Of a DNA stretch of 64,000 nucleotides, positions 61,834-64,000 are shown piece by piece. This stretch comes from Gracilaria gracilis (taxonomy: Eukaryota > Rhodophyta > Florideophyceae > Gracilariales > Gracilariaceae). Position 1 is the stretch's first letter. Each line of letters begins with the position of its first letter. The DNA lies in NCBI GenBank assembly GCA_030374805.1, contig JARGSG010000197.1, positions 496,001-560,000 on the forward strand, given 5' to 3'. The notes below the pieces were generated by a model. That model was not told the DNA's origin. It saw nothing but the letters and a program-made list of their open reading frames with translations, and ran no database searches. Both the position numbers and the translations under genes were made by a program.

Positions 61834-62500
61834 AAGGGGCAAGCGAGACGACGGCGGGGGGGGCGGGGCGGTCGGGGCTGGCGCGGCACGCGAAGACGTG
61901 TGCGCGCGCGGGCGTGTGTGAGGGTATTTGACGGTGGCGCTGTGCGCGATGGCGCGTGTGCGGGGGCGCGTGCGTGTGTGTGTGGCGTGTGTGTGAGGTC
62001 GCGCCTGCTGGCGCAGCGCGCGGCTGTATAGCGCGCGCATGCGAGCGCGCGAACGAGCGAGCGCGTGCGCGCGCGCGCGCGCGTGTGCGTGTGTGCGAGT
62101 GTGTGTGCGCGTGTGTGTGTGTGTGTGCGCGTGTGCGTGGCGTGGCGTGGCACCGATGCGCGCGCGCGGCGCGCGTCAGCCGCGGCTGCTGCTGCTGCTG
62201 CGGCTGCGGCTGCGGCTGCGGCGCGCTCGGCGGCGCGCTCGGCGGCGCGCTGTGTAGCGCGCGAGCGGGGGCGAAAGGGGTCGAGCGAAGTGCGCGCATA
62301 GTTGACCGCCGGCGGGCAGAGCGCCGAGCCGGACGGTCGCGCAATTTATTTTGCCAGTGCAACCCACCGGCGCATTGCTGTGCGCCGGGCGTTGCACTGC
62401 GCACAAATGACGCGTGTGTGGCGCTCTCGCCTTGCAAGAGGCCGACCGGTATCAACACCGTCCCTCAAGGCGAAGCGACTACTCTTCCTACACCACTTAT
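61834..62500. other. GC-rich upstream region with TG/CG tracts
   Basis: Alternating CG and TG tracts at 62066-62145 could form Z-DNA. No gene beyond the N-terminal extension of the GNAAP protein frame. Overlapping long frames on both strands arise from the repeats. Confidence 0.55.
62066..62145. repeat. CG/TG dinucleotide tract (possible Z-DNA)
   Basis: Long alternating purine-pyrimidine tract, CGCGCG then TGTGTG, with short interruptions. Confidence 0.85.
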
Positions 62501-62929
62501 AAGCATCTAGTTACTGAGCCCAATTCACAAGTAAAGCATAATATCAACGACCGAAGAGCAGGGTCTGTAGACACGATTTCTCTGCAAATCTGTCTCTTCT
62601 CTGGCATTATCTTGCAAATGCCAAAGGCGTGGTGCAACATTCAAAACATAATATAAATACATTCATACATAACGCATCACACACATAGTTCCACCAGCTC
62701 CAAGCTGGGGAGTCATTACTTGTTCACACCAGTAAACTCCAAAACCCAGATATCATGTAAAAACCCGTTGGGACAAAAACACATGTACCTCTGTGGGAAA
62801 ACAGAGAAGGTTGTGAACCACAAACATTCATAAACAATTATTCAGACATTCAAACATGTAGCAAACAAAAGAGACAAAACAAAACATAACAAAGTAGTTA
62901 GTGTAGTCAGTAGACCCCAACAATTCTTC
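62501..62929 (-). repeat. Probable 3' LTR of the second copia element
   Basis: Directly downstream (minus strand) of the RNase H frame. Minus strand reads CTAGGAAGAAT then TGTTGGGGTCTAC, a good polypurine tract followed by a TG start, so one LTR edge is probably at 62922. The other edge could not be fixed and the partner LTR lies outside the window. Confidence 0.5.
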
Positions 62930-64000
62930 CTAGAACGAGTCAATATGCATCAAGCTGACCATCCTCCTCACTTCTGGGAGGGACGCACACTTTGTCAGTA
63001 TGTCAGCGATCTGTTGACTCCTTGGGATTTTGCACAGCTTAATAATTTGACCTCTCTCCAGGTCCCGCACATGGTGCGTCTTCAAATCGATGTGCTTGTT
63101 TCGAGCAGATATCTGTGGACTCGTGGTCAAAGATATAGCAGCCGAGCTATCATTCATGATCTTTGTGGCTTCGAACCATAGATCCTCGCTCCAAGGCTGG
63201 ATGTGTGCGAATTCAAAATACATCTTTCGTATCCACGAAAGGTCTTTCGCGCAGGTAGAAAGAGCGATATACTCCGCCTCTGCCGAAGATAGCGCAATTA
63301 CCGTTTGACGCTTTGATTTCCACATGACTGGTGCGTCGTTGACGACGATAACGTACCCTGTTGTGGACTTACGAGTCTCAATGCATCCCCCCCAATCGGC
63401 GTCAGCGTACGCACAGAGTGAGGCGGGAGAAATAGGACGGTGGGCTGGAAAATGAAGTCCATAATCCATAGTGCCAGCCAAGTACCTAAATAATCGTTTG
63501 AGCAGCGATAAGTGTCGTTCACATGGGTTATGTAAATGCCTTGAGAGCGCTGATATGGGAAAGGAAAGGTCAGGACGGGTAGATACAGAAATGTATAGTA
63601 ATGCACCAATCCCTGACCTATACTCTGCATGATCATCTGTCGAAAGAATGACGTCTTCCTCACCAGATGGCAGTACATTGGCAGCCGTAGGGAAAGGTGA
63701 TCCAACTGCATTGCACTGTTGCATACCAAACTTCCTGAGAATTTGTAGTGCATATCCATATTGATTAACCTTAATGCCGGAAGGAGATCGCTGAATATTC
63801 CAACCTATGAATGACTTCAGCTCCCCATAGAGCTTCACATCAAACGTTGCAGACAGTTTGTGTTTGAAGTCATTTAGAAGTTTGGCATTGTTGGCAGCGA
63901 ATGCGCAGTCGTCGACTATAACAGCCAAGATCAGGAAGTTGTCCTGCTCGCGGAACATGAAGACGCGAGAGTCGAGAGCTGATGTCACAAAGTTCCATGA
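62930..64000 (-). CDS. Ty1/copia pol, 3' part (RT and RNase H), partial
   Basis: The frame runs off the right window edge, so the gene is 5' partial. Part of reverse transcriptase (WNFVTSALDSRVFMFREQDN, then LAVIVDDCAFAANN with the VDD catalytic pair) and the connection (VKLYGELKSFIGWNI, STRPDLSFPISALSRHL). RNase H follows: CAYADADWGGCIETRKSTTG, MWKSKRQTVIALSSAEAEYI, then KHIDLKTHHVRD and IADILTKCAS. It is intact to the stop, unlike the copia element at 17.9-34.2 kb, and differs strongly from it, so it is a separate family. Confidence 0.92.
   Translation of the reverse strand, partial: SWNFVTSALDSRVFMFREQDNFLILAVIVDDCAFAANNAKLLNDFKHKLSATFDVKLYGELKSFIGWNIQRSPSGIKVNQYGYALQILRKFGMQQCNAVGSPFPTAANVLPSGEEDVILSTDDHAEYRSGIGALLYISVSTRPDLSFPISALSRHLHNPCERHLSLLKRLFRYLAGTMDYGLHFPAHRPISPASLCAYADADWGGCIETRKSTTGYVIVVNDAPVMWKSKRQTVIALSSAEAEYIALSTCAKDLSWIRKMYFEFAHIQPWSEDLWFEATKIMNDSSAAISLTTSPQISARNKHIDLKTHHVRDLERGQIIKLCKIPRSQQIADILTKCASLPEVRRMVSLMHIDSF

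Noticed and set aside
59164..62510. Many long frames on both strands with poly-Ala, poly-Arg, poly-Gly
   Set aside because: Products of CGG/GGC and CG/TG tracts; only the frames with METTL18 and GNAAP motifs have real sequence conservation.

Overview
The window is nuclear DNA of a eukaryote. It carries cytosolic ribosomal protein S3, chaperonin subunit CCT3, an MSI/RBBP4-type histone-binding WD40 protein, a TPX2-like spindle protein, a PRCC-like protein, ALKBH6 and METTL18-type enzymes. Four genes have one short spliceosomal intron each (64, 88, 101 and 155 bp, donors GTAAGT, GTACGT or GTATGT); the others look intronless. Compact, intron-poor genes with plant-like family members (an FVE/MSI4-type WD40, a PP2-A10-like protein), a cyanobacterial-looking nuclease, and large nested LTR retrotransposons suggest a red alga, perhaps a florideophyte. 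This is an inference; an oomycete-like stramenopile is not excluded.

Layout. 1-3699: large WD40 protein, open at the window edge. 3700-7619: GC-rich, repeat-rich flanks around a small orphan gene (5577-6446). 7620-9785 (-): secreted protein built from tyrosine-containing octapeptide arrays. 9786-17800: sparse region with a family 6 glycoside hydrolase, a roadblock-like protein and a spliced PD-(D/E)XK nuclease. 17801-34714: three mobile elements one inside another. A Tourist/Harbinger-like MITE (TTA target duplication) is split by a decayed Ty1/copia element (GCTTT duplication), whose gag gene is split by a Ty3/gypsy chromovirus (GTCCT duplication, two 861-bp LTRs with no difference seen). 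34715-62300: a housekeeping gene island. 62300-64000: the 3' part of a second copia element that leaves the window.

The island holds, in order, MSI-like (-), CCT3 (+), Nudix (+), RPS3 (-), arginine deiminase (+), a secreted Cys-rich protein (+), TPX2-like (-), a membrane RING-H2 ligase (+), PRCC-like (-), a DDE/DUF7869-like transposase (+), PP2-A10-like (+), ALKBH6 (-), an MDR dehydrogenase (+), METTL18-like (-) and a protein with a duplicated GNAAP motif (-). Many pairs are divergent or tightly convergent, with only 57 to 164 bp between convergent stops. No operon-like pathway grouping is seen.

The least conventional material is: (i) the chromovirus, with an antisense accessory gene, an unusually long integrase-chromodomain linker and pervasive 4-6 bp micro-hairpins in its LTRs, coding and non-coding DNA alike; (ii) the secreted tyrosine-repeat protein; (iii) a nearly perfect 59-bp-arm hairpin at 39807-39930; and (iv) the duplicated GNAAP-motif protein.
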